Source: Verrucomicrobiota bacterium (GTDB lineage: Bacteria > Verrucomicrobiota > Verrucomicrobiia > Limisphaerales > Fontisphaeraceae). From it: a stretch of 49,706 nt of DNA. Below, in pieces: positions 7,945 to 15,867 of the stretch. The stretch is taken from NCBI GenBank assembly GCA_037139415.1, contig JBAXGN010000030.1, positions 1 to 49,706 of the forward strand, given 5' to 3'. How positions within the stretch are numbered: position 1 is the first letter of the stretch; the number at the start of each line of letters is the position of its first letter. A program made the translations under genes and the position numbers. The notes beneath the pieces were generated by a model. The model ran no database searches. It saw only the letters and a program-made list of their open reading frames with translations, and was not told where the DNA came from.

Positions 7945-9527
7945 GATGCGATTTGTGGTTTGTCCTTATTCTCCAACCGGACAGGTCGCTCGATGAATCG
8001 ATAAGCTTTACCGTCATTATTAGGGATCGTCTGCTCCAAGATTTGGACTCCAGCCGCTTTCAAAACGTCTAGTACTGTTTCCTGATTTCCTCCAAAGTAT
8101 TCCTCGAGCAACGGAACAATTTTCCGGTCCAGTACGGCCTCAAACGAAGCCTTGTCCTTTACGTTCATTAAGTATGCGTGGCCAATGGCAAAGTCCGTTG
8201 ATTTCTTTCGGATTGCAATTTTTTTGTTCAAATTGACAAGGATATTCTGAAGGTTGCCGACATTCGGAATCCCATCGCTGAGCACACTTTCTGTTGGATC
8301 AAGTCGCACAAACTCAAACCTGCGACGCAGGGCAAGGTCAAGTAGGGCGAGTGACTTATCCGCCGTGTTCATGGTGCCAATGATAATCAGGTTTTTGGGC
8401 ACGCCGAACATTAATCCTTTCGGATGATTTGGGAGCGACACGATTAACTGCTCCTGGCCACCAAGCCGTTTGTCGTCCTCCAGCAGCGTGATCAACTCCC
8501 CAAAAACCCGCGACATATTTGCCCGGTTTATTTCGTCAATGACAAGGACGACTGAAGGGTACGGCTTTCCTTCCTGTTCTTTATAACTATCCAAATTGGC
8601 GGTGCTGCAAAAGTTCAAGAACTTGTCAACATCGTCGGCCAATGACTTTTCCTCGGGAGCTTTGGTCTTTTGGGCTTGCTTGAAGGCGGCTGCACAAGCG
8701 CGGAGAAAGATGCCGGGCTCCCATTTGAACCGAAGGTTAGCACCGCCGTCTGTGACAGGTCTGAGTCCTCCAATAAAATCCTCATAGCTATAACTTTGGT
8801 GGAATGTGATGAAATGGATGCGCGTACCCCGATTAGTAGCAAAGCTTTCCCGACTAGAGTTTCTTGCCTCCTTTTCATCCTCAGAAGCGGTGTCTACAAA
8901 ATAATTCCAAGTACCATTCTCGTCTGCATCAGGATCGAGTATCTGGGCAGCAACAGAAATGGCAGCATAAGTCTTGCCTGTCCCGGGCGGTCCAAAGAGA
9001 ATGACATTCGGACAGAGTGTAGATTCTGTTGGGCGCGTAACACTACTTTTTTCTTTTGGATTTTCGATACCGTTGCCTTGTCCAGCGATTGGCGCCTTTT
9101 GCACATCTTCATCGAGTACCCAATTCACCTTTTTGGCTTCAGCAATCGTCTTTAAATTACGTAGGCGAAGCGGACAACTCTGGAGGAGCAGCATATAGCG
9201 ATTGGGTTGAAGGGAGATCAACACTTCGCGCAGCGGTTTGGCTTGAGGTCTTCCGTAGGTCCACTTATGGGGGTATTTTTGTTTTTTTCTCTGTTCAATC
9301 GTGTTTTGGATCGTATTTTCGAGAACGTCGTCTTTGTCGTTACCAGTTATTTGCTGAAAGACACACCCGGTATTTTCCAGATCGGTGAGGTTCACACCCT
9401 GGATTATGAGTTCATGAACTACTTTGTATAGCAGTTCTTTATCCGAGCTGCAAATTGTTGAGTCGTTGCCTAGTTTTAATGTGTATGTCATAATGTTTAA
9501 ATGTTTTTCGGATCCTTTTTTCAGCAA
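7941..9527 (-). CDS. mcrB: McrB-family AAA+ GTPase, motor of the restriction complex
   Basis: A 528-residue protein. A variable N-terminal region of about 170 residues, probably for DNA or modification recognition, precedes the AAA+ core. Visible motifs are Walker A GPPGTGKT (179-186), Walker B VVLVIDE (326-332) followed by INRANMSRVFGEL, sensor 1 GTMNTAD (384-390) and the Arg cluster RRRF (401-404). The INRAN and MNTAD words are typical of McrB. The N-terminus does not look like the E. coli 5-methylcytosine-binding domain, so the recognised modification may differ. An ATG at 9491 (MTYTLKLG) is a plausible shorter start. Its coding sequence looks AT-richer than the helicase gene beside it. 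The McrC start overlaps its stop. Confidence 0.9.
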   Translation of the reverse strand: MLKKGSEKHLNIMTYTLKLGNDSTICSSDKELLYKVVHELIIQGVNLTDLENTGCVFQQITGNDKDDVLENTIQNTIEQRKKQKYPHKWTYGRPQAKPLREVLISLQPNRYMLLLQSCPLRLRNLKTIAEAKKVNWVLDEDVQKAPIAGQGNGIENPKEKSSVTRPTESTLCPNVILFGPPGTGKTYAAISVAAQILDPDADENGTWNYFVDTASEDEKEARNSSRESFATNRGTRIHFITFHQSYSYEDFIGGLRPVTDGGANLRFKWEPGIFLRACAAAFKQAQKTKAPEEKSLADDVDKFLNFCSTANLDSYKEQEGKPYPSVVLVIDEINRANMSRVFGELITLLEDDKRLGGQEQLIVSLPNHPKGLMFGVPKNLIIIGTMNTADKSLALLDLALRRRFEFVRLDPTESVLSDGIPNVGNLQNILVNLNKKIAIRKKSTDFAIGHAYLMNVKDKASFEAVLDRKIVPLLEEYFGGNQETVLDVLKAAGVQILEQTIPNNDGKAYRFIERPVRLENKDKPQIAS

Positions 9528-9594
9528 GTATCAACACGAGGTCATGCTAGCCTTGGTCTGTCCATGTTTGGAGTGTGAAATAGTTTTCAAGACC

Positions 9595-12500
9595 TCATTC
9601 CAATTTACAAAAAAGGTTCAACTTTTCCATCTGCTCAATATTACTTGCTTCAGTGGTGGCAATCCGTGGGTCGCCAACCACAATCGCAAGCGTCTTCGCC
9701 CGTGAAATGGCTACGTTCATCCGGTTCTTATCGAGTAGGAAATCCAAACCACGCGAACCGAACTCCCCGGCACTGGAGCACATCGAGACAATGACCACAG
9801 GGGCTTCCTGGCCCTGGAACTTGTCCACGGAACCGACTTGAGCGGCGGGCAATGCCTGTTGGAGTTTGCGCACCTGCAGGTTGTACGGCGCGACGAAGAG
9901 AATGTCAACCAAGGCGAGCGGCCTGGTTTGGCCATTCCGGTCAGTCAGCGTTCGTCCCAGCAGTTCCCTGACGATTTCCAGAATCCGCGCCACTTCCTCA
10001 TTGCTGCCTTGGGTGTTGCCCTCGTGTTCCACGGGGCTGAATACGATGCCGGCTTCCTTGGTCACGTGCTTGCCTCCGGCGGGCGGCAAGGTTAGCCGCT
10101 GGTTTTTATTGGCTTCGGCGGCGGTCAGGCGACCTTCATAGGCCATCTTGGAAACGAACTGGCAAATCTCCGGGTGCATGCGGTACGAAACGCCGAGAAA
10201 GATGCCAAGGCTTTCGGGGATGGTGGCGTGTTTTTGCAGGTAATAGTTGAGCGGCGACTGGCCGCTCTCGCCGGGATGGGTTCCTTGCACCGGCTGCTCC
10301 AACTGCATCTGGTCGCCCATGAGCACGATATTGGCAGCGGAGCGGGAAACGGCCACGAGCTTCGCCAACGAGAGCTGGCCGGCCTCATCCACGAACAGGT
10401 AATCCAGCCGACCTTGCATATCGTCACTGGCGAACGGCCAAGCCGTACCGGCAAAGACGCCCGCCGAATAGACCGCTACGGCATCCGACCCGCCCTTGAC
10501 CACCACCAGCCTTGGGCAATCGGTTTTCAATTCAGCCTTGGCCGACTCGGCAGCCTCTTCATCCCCCTTGCCGGCATAGACGCCGATCAGCGTCCCTTGC
10601 GTTTCCCTGCCCGCAGCCCGCAACAGATTTTGAATCGCCTTGTGGCTGTTGGATGTGATGCCGACCTTTTTTCCCGCCTTCAGCAAGCTGGCGATGATCC
10701 TGGCAGCCGTAGTCGTCTTGCCTGTACCGGGCGGCCCTTGGATGCAGAGGGTGGAGTTCCGCATGGTTTGAACGACCCTCAGCGCGGCCTCGGCGGCTGG
10801 TTCACCGGGCTGCGCCAAGGAATGTCCGGGGGTAACGCCGGGTATCTGCGGCGGTTGGCGGAGCAGAAAACGGTGCAACGCAGCGGGCAGGGTGCCCCGG
10901 GTGGCCCAGTTCTGCGCAAGCTCACGAATAGCAGTGTCCAGCGGGCCTGTCTTAATGTCCTCGTGGAGGAAAATCGCGGTGGAGTGCGGCATGTCGCCGT
11001 TCAATCGTTTCGTCAATTCCTGCTGGCTGATCTTCAGTTTGACCAGACCGGTTTTGGCATCCATTTCGGCTACCATGGCCGAAGGCAGGTTTATATGATC
11101 CAACTTAACTCCGTCCCCAAGCCTGATCTTGGTCTCGCTATCCGGGTCAAACTGGTAGGTATAAATCCACGATCGCTTCTCTTTAACCGGGGCAGCGCCG
11201 GAAAGCCAGAGTCCCTCCAAGCTATTCAAGTCGGCTTCCCGTTCTCCAGGGGTCTTGTCTTCCAGCCAATCAAAAAGCCGCCACCAGCCGGGTTTGCTTT
11301 CGCGCCGGTGGAACTCGATCAAATCGGCCAACAACGCGGTGATGCCCGCTTCGGGCGAACCGGGGGCGCATCCAGCGAGTTTGGCCTCCAGTTGTTTCCG
11401 GAGTTCAGCCAATTCAGCCAGCATTTCCTGTTTCTTCTCGGTGACCTCGGCCTCATCCTTGGTGGGTGTCAGATAGGCTATGCCGTTCTGCTTCTGCACC
11501 TGGCGCAACCAATCCACCAGTTGGTGGGTGGACTGGCAGTCGTCCTCGTTGTAGTCGCGAATTTTCTTGAGCAGTTCCGCCTGTCGCCAATCGCGAGGCT
11601 GCCTGCTCTCGATCCAGTTGGCATAATACACGACGGATTCCCCGGCGGTTTTGACGTCGCTGGCTCGTTTCTCGCGGTAAAGCAGTTCGATGGATTTGAT
11701 GGAGTAGCTGGGTTCGCCGACCCGCAAGCCCTGGCGCACGACCTGATAGAGATCCACCAGCACGCGGTTGCGCTGGAGTTCATCTACCTCAAGCTCGCGG
11801 GTGGCATGGCGGCAGGCCAGGCGACGGAGAGCGGCGCGCTCGTAATCCGCGTAGTGGTAAATGTGCATCTTCGGGTCCCGGTTCCAGCGCGCACAGACCC
11901 AATCTATGAACCCCTCGAAAGCGGCCTTTTCCCCGGCACGATCATGGCCCCACCAGTCGTGGAACTCCAGTTTGCCGCCTTCCCCGATGCGGTCGTGGCA
12001 AACCGCCCCGAAGAGGTACTCCAGGCCGTCTTCGTGCAACGGGTAGCCTTCCATATCGAAATACACGTCCAACGGCGAGGGAGGGGGAAGTTGCTCCAAT
12101 CCACGGCGCGGTGAGTCTGGCTCGGGCTGGATGAGCTTGAAGACTGGCCTTACCAACTCGTCGGCCTTGGCCTTGGCGCGCAGTTCCCGCGTCTGGACCT
12201 GCAATTCCGCCTGTTCAACGAGTTTTTTCAGCACGTCCTCGGACATCTTTGGCACCCTTTTCCCCTGGGACCTGGCGAGTGCGGCGACGGTGGTAATACC
12301 ATTCGCCGCCAGCTTCTTCATCTGGCTGGTGTTGATGCCAGCGACTTGGGCCAGGTGATCCGTTTCGAGCAAAATCCGGTCGGCATGTGACTGCCACCGG
12401 CGATGATTGTCGCGGGGTTCGGGAATTGGCGGTTGCCCGCTGGGGTCGAAGACCTCCATCTGCGCCAGAAACGCCTGGCGCAACCGGCGGTAATAATAGA

Positions 12501-13113
12501 GGAAATCCTCGACCCGGAATGGCTTGTGCTCACCGTTACCAAGCACCACGCTGGTATGCGTTGGCATTTGGCCTTGGATGGCGGCCAGCATTTCCGAGTA
12601 ACCGCAGAGCTGGACGAGGTAGTACGGTTTGACTGCATGGGCGAGTTTGGTGTCCCAAACTTCATAAAGCGGACGATCCCCCGGCAGCTTCACCAGAAAA
12701 TCCGTATAACCCTGGAATCCATCCCGGCTTAGAAACGCCTGGTAAATCACCTCGCGACCCGCTTCGATGGCTTGCAAGGTATGGACAGCGGCGGCAGGGC
12801 CTTTAGCAATTTCGCAGACATCGCGCCTCTCTTTTTTAAGCTGCTCCAGAAACCGTTGCTCGTGCTGGTTCCCCGTCTTGGCGATCAGTAACTGCTCTTC
12901 GGTTGGTTGATCCGGATGCACACGCTCCGGACATTCCAGATGGAGCCGCTCCATCCAACTCGCAAACGGTGATTCCAAGAAGCGAATCAAGTCCGATGGC
13001 GAATAAACCATGTACCCGTTAGTTTGGTGCATAATAAAGTGCTTGGTGTGAAGTGTTTGCCGGAGACCCGGCTTTGTCAAACCTTGCTTTCGGTGACTTT
13101 TCCGAAGAACCAT
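9595..13113 (-). CDS. RecB-like nuclease / DEDD exonuclease / SF1 helicase fusion (TM0106-type)
   Basis: A protein of up to 1172 residues with three enzymatic modules. The first (about 35-215) is a RecB-type PD-(D/E)XK nuclease with GNQHEQRFL, GYTDFLV, a catalytic DTK in YEVWDTKLA and the QLCGYSEML motif. The second (about 345-520) is an RNase H-like exonuclease of the TM0106 kind, with acidic VYFDMEG and a DEDD-type YNEDDCQST. The third (about 780-1170) is a superfamily 1 helicase with GPPGTGKTTT near 792, VDEAGQ near 905 and DKFQGQEAP near the end. The first ATG (13113) overlaps the small upstream gene's stop as TGATG. An in-frame ATG at 13032 (MHQTNG) fits the domain edge better. Such enzymes would bind and degrade DNA ends. 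It lies 67 bp before McrB on the same strand. Confidence 0.85.
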   Translation of the reverse strand: MVLRKSHRKQGLTKPGLRQTLHTKHFIMHQTNGYMVYSPSDLIRFLESPFASWMERLHLECPERVHPDQPTEEQLLIAKTGNQHEQRFLEQLKKERRDVCEIAKGPAAAVHTLQAIEAGREVIYQAFLSRDGFQGYTDFLVKLPGDRPLYEVWDTKLAHAVKPYYLVQLCGYSEMLAAIQGQMPTHTSVVLGNGEHKPFRVEDFLYYYRRLRQAFLAQMEVFDPSGQPPIPEPRDNHRRWQSHADRILLETDHLAQVAGINTSQMKKLAANGITTVAALARSQGKRVPKMSEDVLKKLVEQAELQVQTRELRAKAKADELVRPVFKLIQPEPDSPRRGLEQLPPPSPLDVYFDMEGYPLHEDGLEYLFGAVCHDRIGEGGKLEFHDWWGHDRAGEKAAFEGFIDWVCARWNRDPKMHIYHYADYERAALRRLACRHATRELEVDELQRNRVLVDLYQVVRQGLRVGEPSYSIKSIELLYREKRASDVKTAGESVVYYANWIESRQPRDWRQAELLKKIRDYNEDDCQSTHQLVDWLRQVQKQNGIAYLTPTKDEAEVTEKKQEMLAELAELRKQLEAKLAGCAPGSPEAGITALLADLIEFHRRESKPGWWRLFDWLEDKTPGEREADLNSLEGLWLSGAAPVKEKRSWIYTYQFDPDSETKIRLGDGVKLDHINLPSAMVAEMDAKTGLVKLKISQQELTKRLNGDMPHSTAIFLHEDIKTGPLDTAIRELAQNWATRGTLPAALHRFLLRQPPQIPGVTPGHSLAQPGEPAAEAALRVVQTMRNSTLCIQGPPGTGKTTTAARIIASLLKAGKKVGITSNSHKAIQNLLRAAGRETQGTLIGVYAGKGDEEAAESAKAELKTDCPRLVVVKGGSDAVAVYSAGVFAGTAWPFASDDMQGRLDYLFVDEAGQLSLAKLVAVSRSAANIVLMGDQMQLEQPVQGTHPGESGQSPLNYYLQKHATIPESLGIFLGVSYRMHPEICQFVSKMAYEGRLTAAEANKNQRLTLPPAGGKHVTKEAGIVFSPVEHEGNTQGSNEEVARILEIVRELLGRTLTDRNGQTRPLALVDILFVAPYNLQVRKLQQALPAAQVGSVDKFQGQEAPVVIVSMCSSAGEFGSRGLDFLLDKNRMNVAISRAKTLAIVVGDPRIATTEASNIEQMEKLNLFCKLE

Positions 13114-13298
13114 CAGGGCCGCTCTAATAACCGCATCCGTTGGTCGCCTTTGCCGACGATTTTGCCGCCGCGATCACGGGTATAGTTATCACTTTTGGTG
13201 TACTTGCCGAGGATACGCCCTGCGCCGTCTCTGATGAAATCACCATCGAAAAAGCCGATGATTTTGCCGGTCCGATCTCTGATATACTTGTCATTCAT
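13113..13298 (-). CDS. Small 4-fold beta-flower-like protein
   Basis: A 61-residue protein made of short repeated beta units: YIRDRTGKIIG, FIRDGAGRILG and YTRDRGGKIVG follow each other at about 17-residue spacing, each with a D-x-x-G-(K/R)-I-(I/L/V)-G core. This matches what I know of the 4-fold beta-flower domain. The ATG at 13298 has an AAGGTG ribosome-binding element 7 bases upstream and is preferred over a GTG two codons earlier. Its TGA overlaps the first possible ATG of the helicase gene (TGATG at 13111-13115), so the two are probably coupled. It appears to be the first gene of the defence operon. What it does there is unknown. A DNA-end or ligand-binding partner is possible. Confidence 0.7.
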   Translation of the reverse strand: MNDKYIRDRTGKIIGFFDGDFIRDGAGRILGKYTKSDNYTRDRGGKIVGKGDQRMRLLERP

Positions 13299-13396
13299 AT
13301 CCACACCTTACCACATCCACTGTGCCAAATGCTGTCACACCAAATCTTGGCGACTTGCAGCGCCGTAAAACCATCCTCTCCCGCAAAGGTGTTATC

Positions 13397-13424
13397 AATC
13401 GAAATGCATGGCTGCATTTCGATT
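13397..13424 (-). terminator. Perfect 12-bp hairpin after the GH127 gene
   Basis: AATCGAAATGCA (13397-13408) and TGCATTTCGATT (13413-13424) are exact complements around a 4-base loop. It begins 18 bp beyond the GH127 stop on the leftward strand and precedes the defence operon. There is no T-run, so it may be an insulator, mRNA-stabilising stem or factor-dependent terminator. Confidence 0.5.
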
Positions 13425-13442
13425 ATGCTTTCGTCCCACTCG

Positions 13443-15839
13443 CTACCGGACTGACCACTCGTACACGCCGGCGGAAAATTCCTTTTGTTGCTGAATCTCA
13501 AGCCGCAGGGCAGAGGTGGTCACGGGGGTGAAGTTCACTTCGACCAGAATCCCCTTGTCCACAGGATAGGCGGTCACTCCCTCCACCGGGGCCCACGTGC
13601 CGTCCGTTTTTTTGTAGGTTAATCGCCATGAGGCGGGCACGCGGCAGGCACCGCGCCCGGTGTCGTCAAACCACCAGACCGAGGAGGATTTGAGCTGGAC
13701 TGGTTTCCCGAAATCGTATTGCAGCCACTCGGCGGTGCCCCGGTGCGGCCAGAAATCAAAGTTGTTTAGCGAGCGATCCTTGGCGTCGCGCGGGGTAACG
13801 CCGTCGTTGGCTGCTGAGGGATCCATGCCGGGACGGCAGAACGAGACGGTCAGATCCGCCACGCTGGCCAGAGAGGTGATGCCGGCTTTCTCGCGATCCT
13901 CAATCAGCCAGACCTGCGATGCACCGCCCCGGTTCAATCGGACATAGTTGGGAACACCCACCAGCCCGCCGCCGGCAACCGTCATGACTCCGCCCAGCAG
14001 GTCGCTCCGCCACACGGTCTTGAGTTCCGCGTCCGGCTTGAGAATTGCCGAGCGAACCGGTTTGGCGTGGTCCACATCCTCAAAGCTATAGACAATCGGT
14101 CCGCGCTGCACGGCCACGCGTCCTCGATTGGCCACGACCCGTTCATCGCACCGCACCCGTTGCACTTCCAGCGGCAGCGTGAGGGTGACGCGGTCCCCGG
14201 CCTTCCAGATGCGATCAATGCGGGCGTAGCCGTCTTTCAGTATGACCGGATGGGCAGTCCCGTTGACCGTTACCGTGAAGTTCGTGCCGTCTTTCGGGGT
14301 TGCGGTGTACAGGTCGCTCTCGGTGCGGTCCGGGATGCGGAGCGCCAGCGTGAAGGCCCAGGGCGTCGCCAGGGACATGGTGAAGGTGACCTCGCCATCC
14401 CACGGATAACGCGTTGCCTGGCGCAGGCGCAGCGAGGCCGCCTTGCCGACGGCGGGAATCTCGCCGTCGCTATCCACATAATGGTTGACGTACAGAACGG
14501 TGCGCCCGGCATTCACCGAATACATCAGGTCCTTGATCGCGATCAGCGTGCGGGGGATGTTGCCGACGCAGCAGGGGCAGCCGTGCCAGGGATAGCGGGC
14601 CAGCCGGGAACTCAGCGGGTTCTGGTAATAAAACGTCTCGCCACCCTGTGCCACTGAGCCCAGCACGTTGTTGTACAGCACGCGTTCCTGAACGTCGCAG
14701 GCCGGGGCGCTGGCGTGCAGGCGGTGCATCTGCTCGGCCCAGAAGCTGAGCCCGCAACCCGCGCACGCCTCGCAATAGCCGTTGTTGGGAAGCTCGTAAT
14801 CGCCCGCAAACGCTTCCCCCTGGTGCGATGCCCCTACGCCGCCGGTCAGGTAATGCTTCTTGTGAATGGCGTTGGTCCAGATGCGGTCGGCGGCGGTGCC
14901 GAAGGCGGCATTGCCTTGAATCCGGGCGACATCCGCCATGGCGGTGTAGAAATAGGTGGCGCGCACGGCATGGCCGGTTGCCTCAGTCATCGCCACGGCG
15001 GGCTTTTCGGATTGGTTATAGGCATTGGGCTCGATCTCGTGCTGGTGCTCCAGAAAGTGCCGGGCCAGCGCGATGTATTTATCCCCCTTGCCTGCACCGT
15101 CACTTGCATTTACGGCCTCGCCGAGCCGACACAAGGCGTGCTCCATACCGGGATGTCCGTTCTTCCAGGTGCGTTTGGGTGCCGGACCAAAGGTATCGCA
15201 CAACAGATTGGCGCACTTGAGCGCCGCGTCGTAGAGCCGGCGATCCTTGCCGCCCGTCATCCGATAGTGCGCAATGCCCATCTCCATCAAATATCCCATG
15301 ACATAGAATTCATGATCGCTGATGGCGGTGAAGCGCGGGCGCTGCTTGAGCGTGTGGAAGGAGTGGATGTAGCCATCCGGACCCTGCGCGGCCAGGATGA
15401 TGGGAATCCATTCCTCGACCTTGGCGCGCAGTGCTGCCTGCGCCTTGGCGAGGTCGGCGTCGCCCTCCGGATCCACCTCCAGCGCCAGGCAGATCGCCTC
15501 GACGGTGTTGTACACATAGGCGTCACTCCAGGGTGCGCCCCGGTATTTGCCCACCGGTTCGCCGCGCAGCGCCTGGCCGGTGGCGCTCAGGTTTAATAGT
15601 TCCTGGCCCTCACCTCCCTGTTCCATCTGCCGGACGCAGTGCGGAATCCATTTCTCGGTTTGCAGTTTGATCTGCTGTTTCCAGAACCCGCCGATTTTCA
15701 CCTTCTGGAAGCGCACTGTCTCCAGTGGTCCCTCCGGGGCGGGCTCCGCCGCCGCGGCGGAGAGGGTGGTGGCGGCAAGAGAACAACACACGATGGCCGT
15801 CGAGATGGCGGATAAAATTCGCATAGTCATATTTATCAA
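13443..15839 (-). CDS. Secreted GH127-family glycosidase (beta-L-arabinofuranosidase type)
   Basis: A 798-residue exported enzyme with a signal peptide (about residues 1-30, ending AAAAEPAPE). The (alpha/alpha)6 barrel spans about 45-500. The GH127 zinc/nucleophile cysteines are visible as YCEACAGCG (near 352) and HGCPCCVGN (near 418), the second containing the adjacent Cys pair used for catalysis in characterised members. Two beta-sandwich regions follow. The last about 130 residues (EWLQYDFGKPVQ, SSVWWFDDT) resemble a discoidin-like carbohydrate-binding domain. The family releases L-arabinofuranose from plant glycans, but many members are uncharacterised. In-frame ATGs near 15824 could be the true start. 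It is the last gene of a leftward operon, 28 bp after the HEAT/propeller gene. Confidence 0.88.
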   Translation of the reverse strand: MINMTMRILSAISTAIVCCSLAATTLSAAAAEPAPEGPLETVRFQKVKIGGFWKQQIKLQTEKWIPHCVRQMEQGGEGQELLNLSATGQALRGEPVGKYRGAPWSDAYVYNTVEAICLALEVDPEGDADLAKAQAALRAKVEEWIPIILAAQGPDGYIHSFHTLKQRPRFTAISDHEFYVMGYLMEMGIAHYRMTGGKDRRLYDAALKCANLLCDTFGPAPKRTWKNGHPGMEHALCRLGEAVNASDGAGKGDKYIALARHFLEHQHEIEPNAYNQSEKPAVAMTEATGHAVRATYFYTAMADVARIQGNAAFGTAADRIWTNAIHKKHYLTGGVGASHQGEAFAGDYELPNNGYCEACAGCGLSFWAEQMHRLHASAPACDVQERVLYNNVLGSVAQGGETFYYQNPLSSRLARYPWHGCPCCVGNIPRTLIAIKDLMYSVNAGRTVLYVNHYVDSDGEIPAVGKAASLRLRQATRYPWDGEVTFTMSLATPWAFTLALRIPDRTESDLYTATPKDGTNFTVTVNGTAHPVILKDGYARIDRIWKAGDRVTLTLPLEVQRVRCDERVVANRGRVAVQRGPIVYSFEDVDHAKPVRSAILKPDAELKTVWRSDLLGGVMTVAGGGLVGVPNYVRLNRGGASQVWLIEDREKAGITSLASVADLTVSFCRPGMDPSAANDGVTPRDAKDRSLNNFDFWPHRGTAEWLQYDFGKPVQLKSSSVWWFDDTGRGACRVPASWRLTYKKTDGTWAPVEGVTAYPVDKGILVEVNFTPVTTSALRLEIQQQKEFSAGVYEWSVR

Positions 15840-15867
15840 GTATTACATGTTAATAAGTTTTCGCTCT

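Noticed and set aside
10174-12114. 646-codon open frame on the plus strand opposite the helicase gene
   Set aside because: It lies wholly antisense to clear nuclease and helicase motifs and has no domain character; high-GC codon use makes long antisense frames common.
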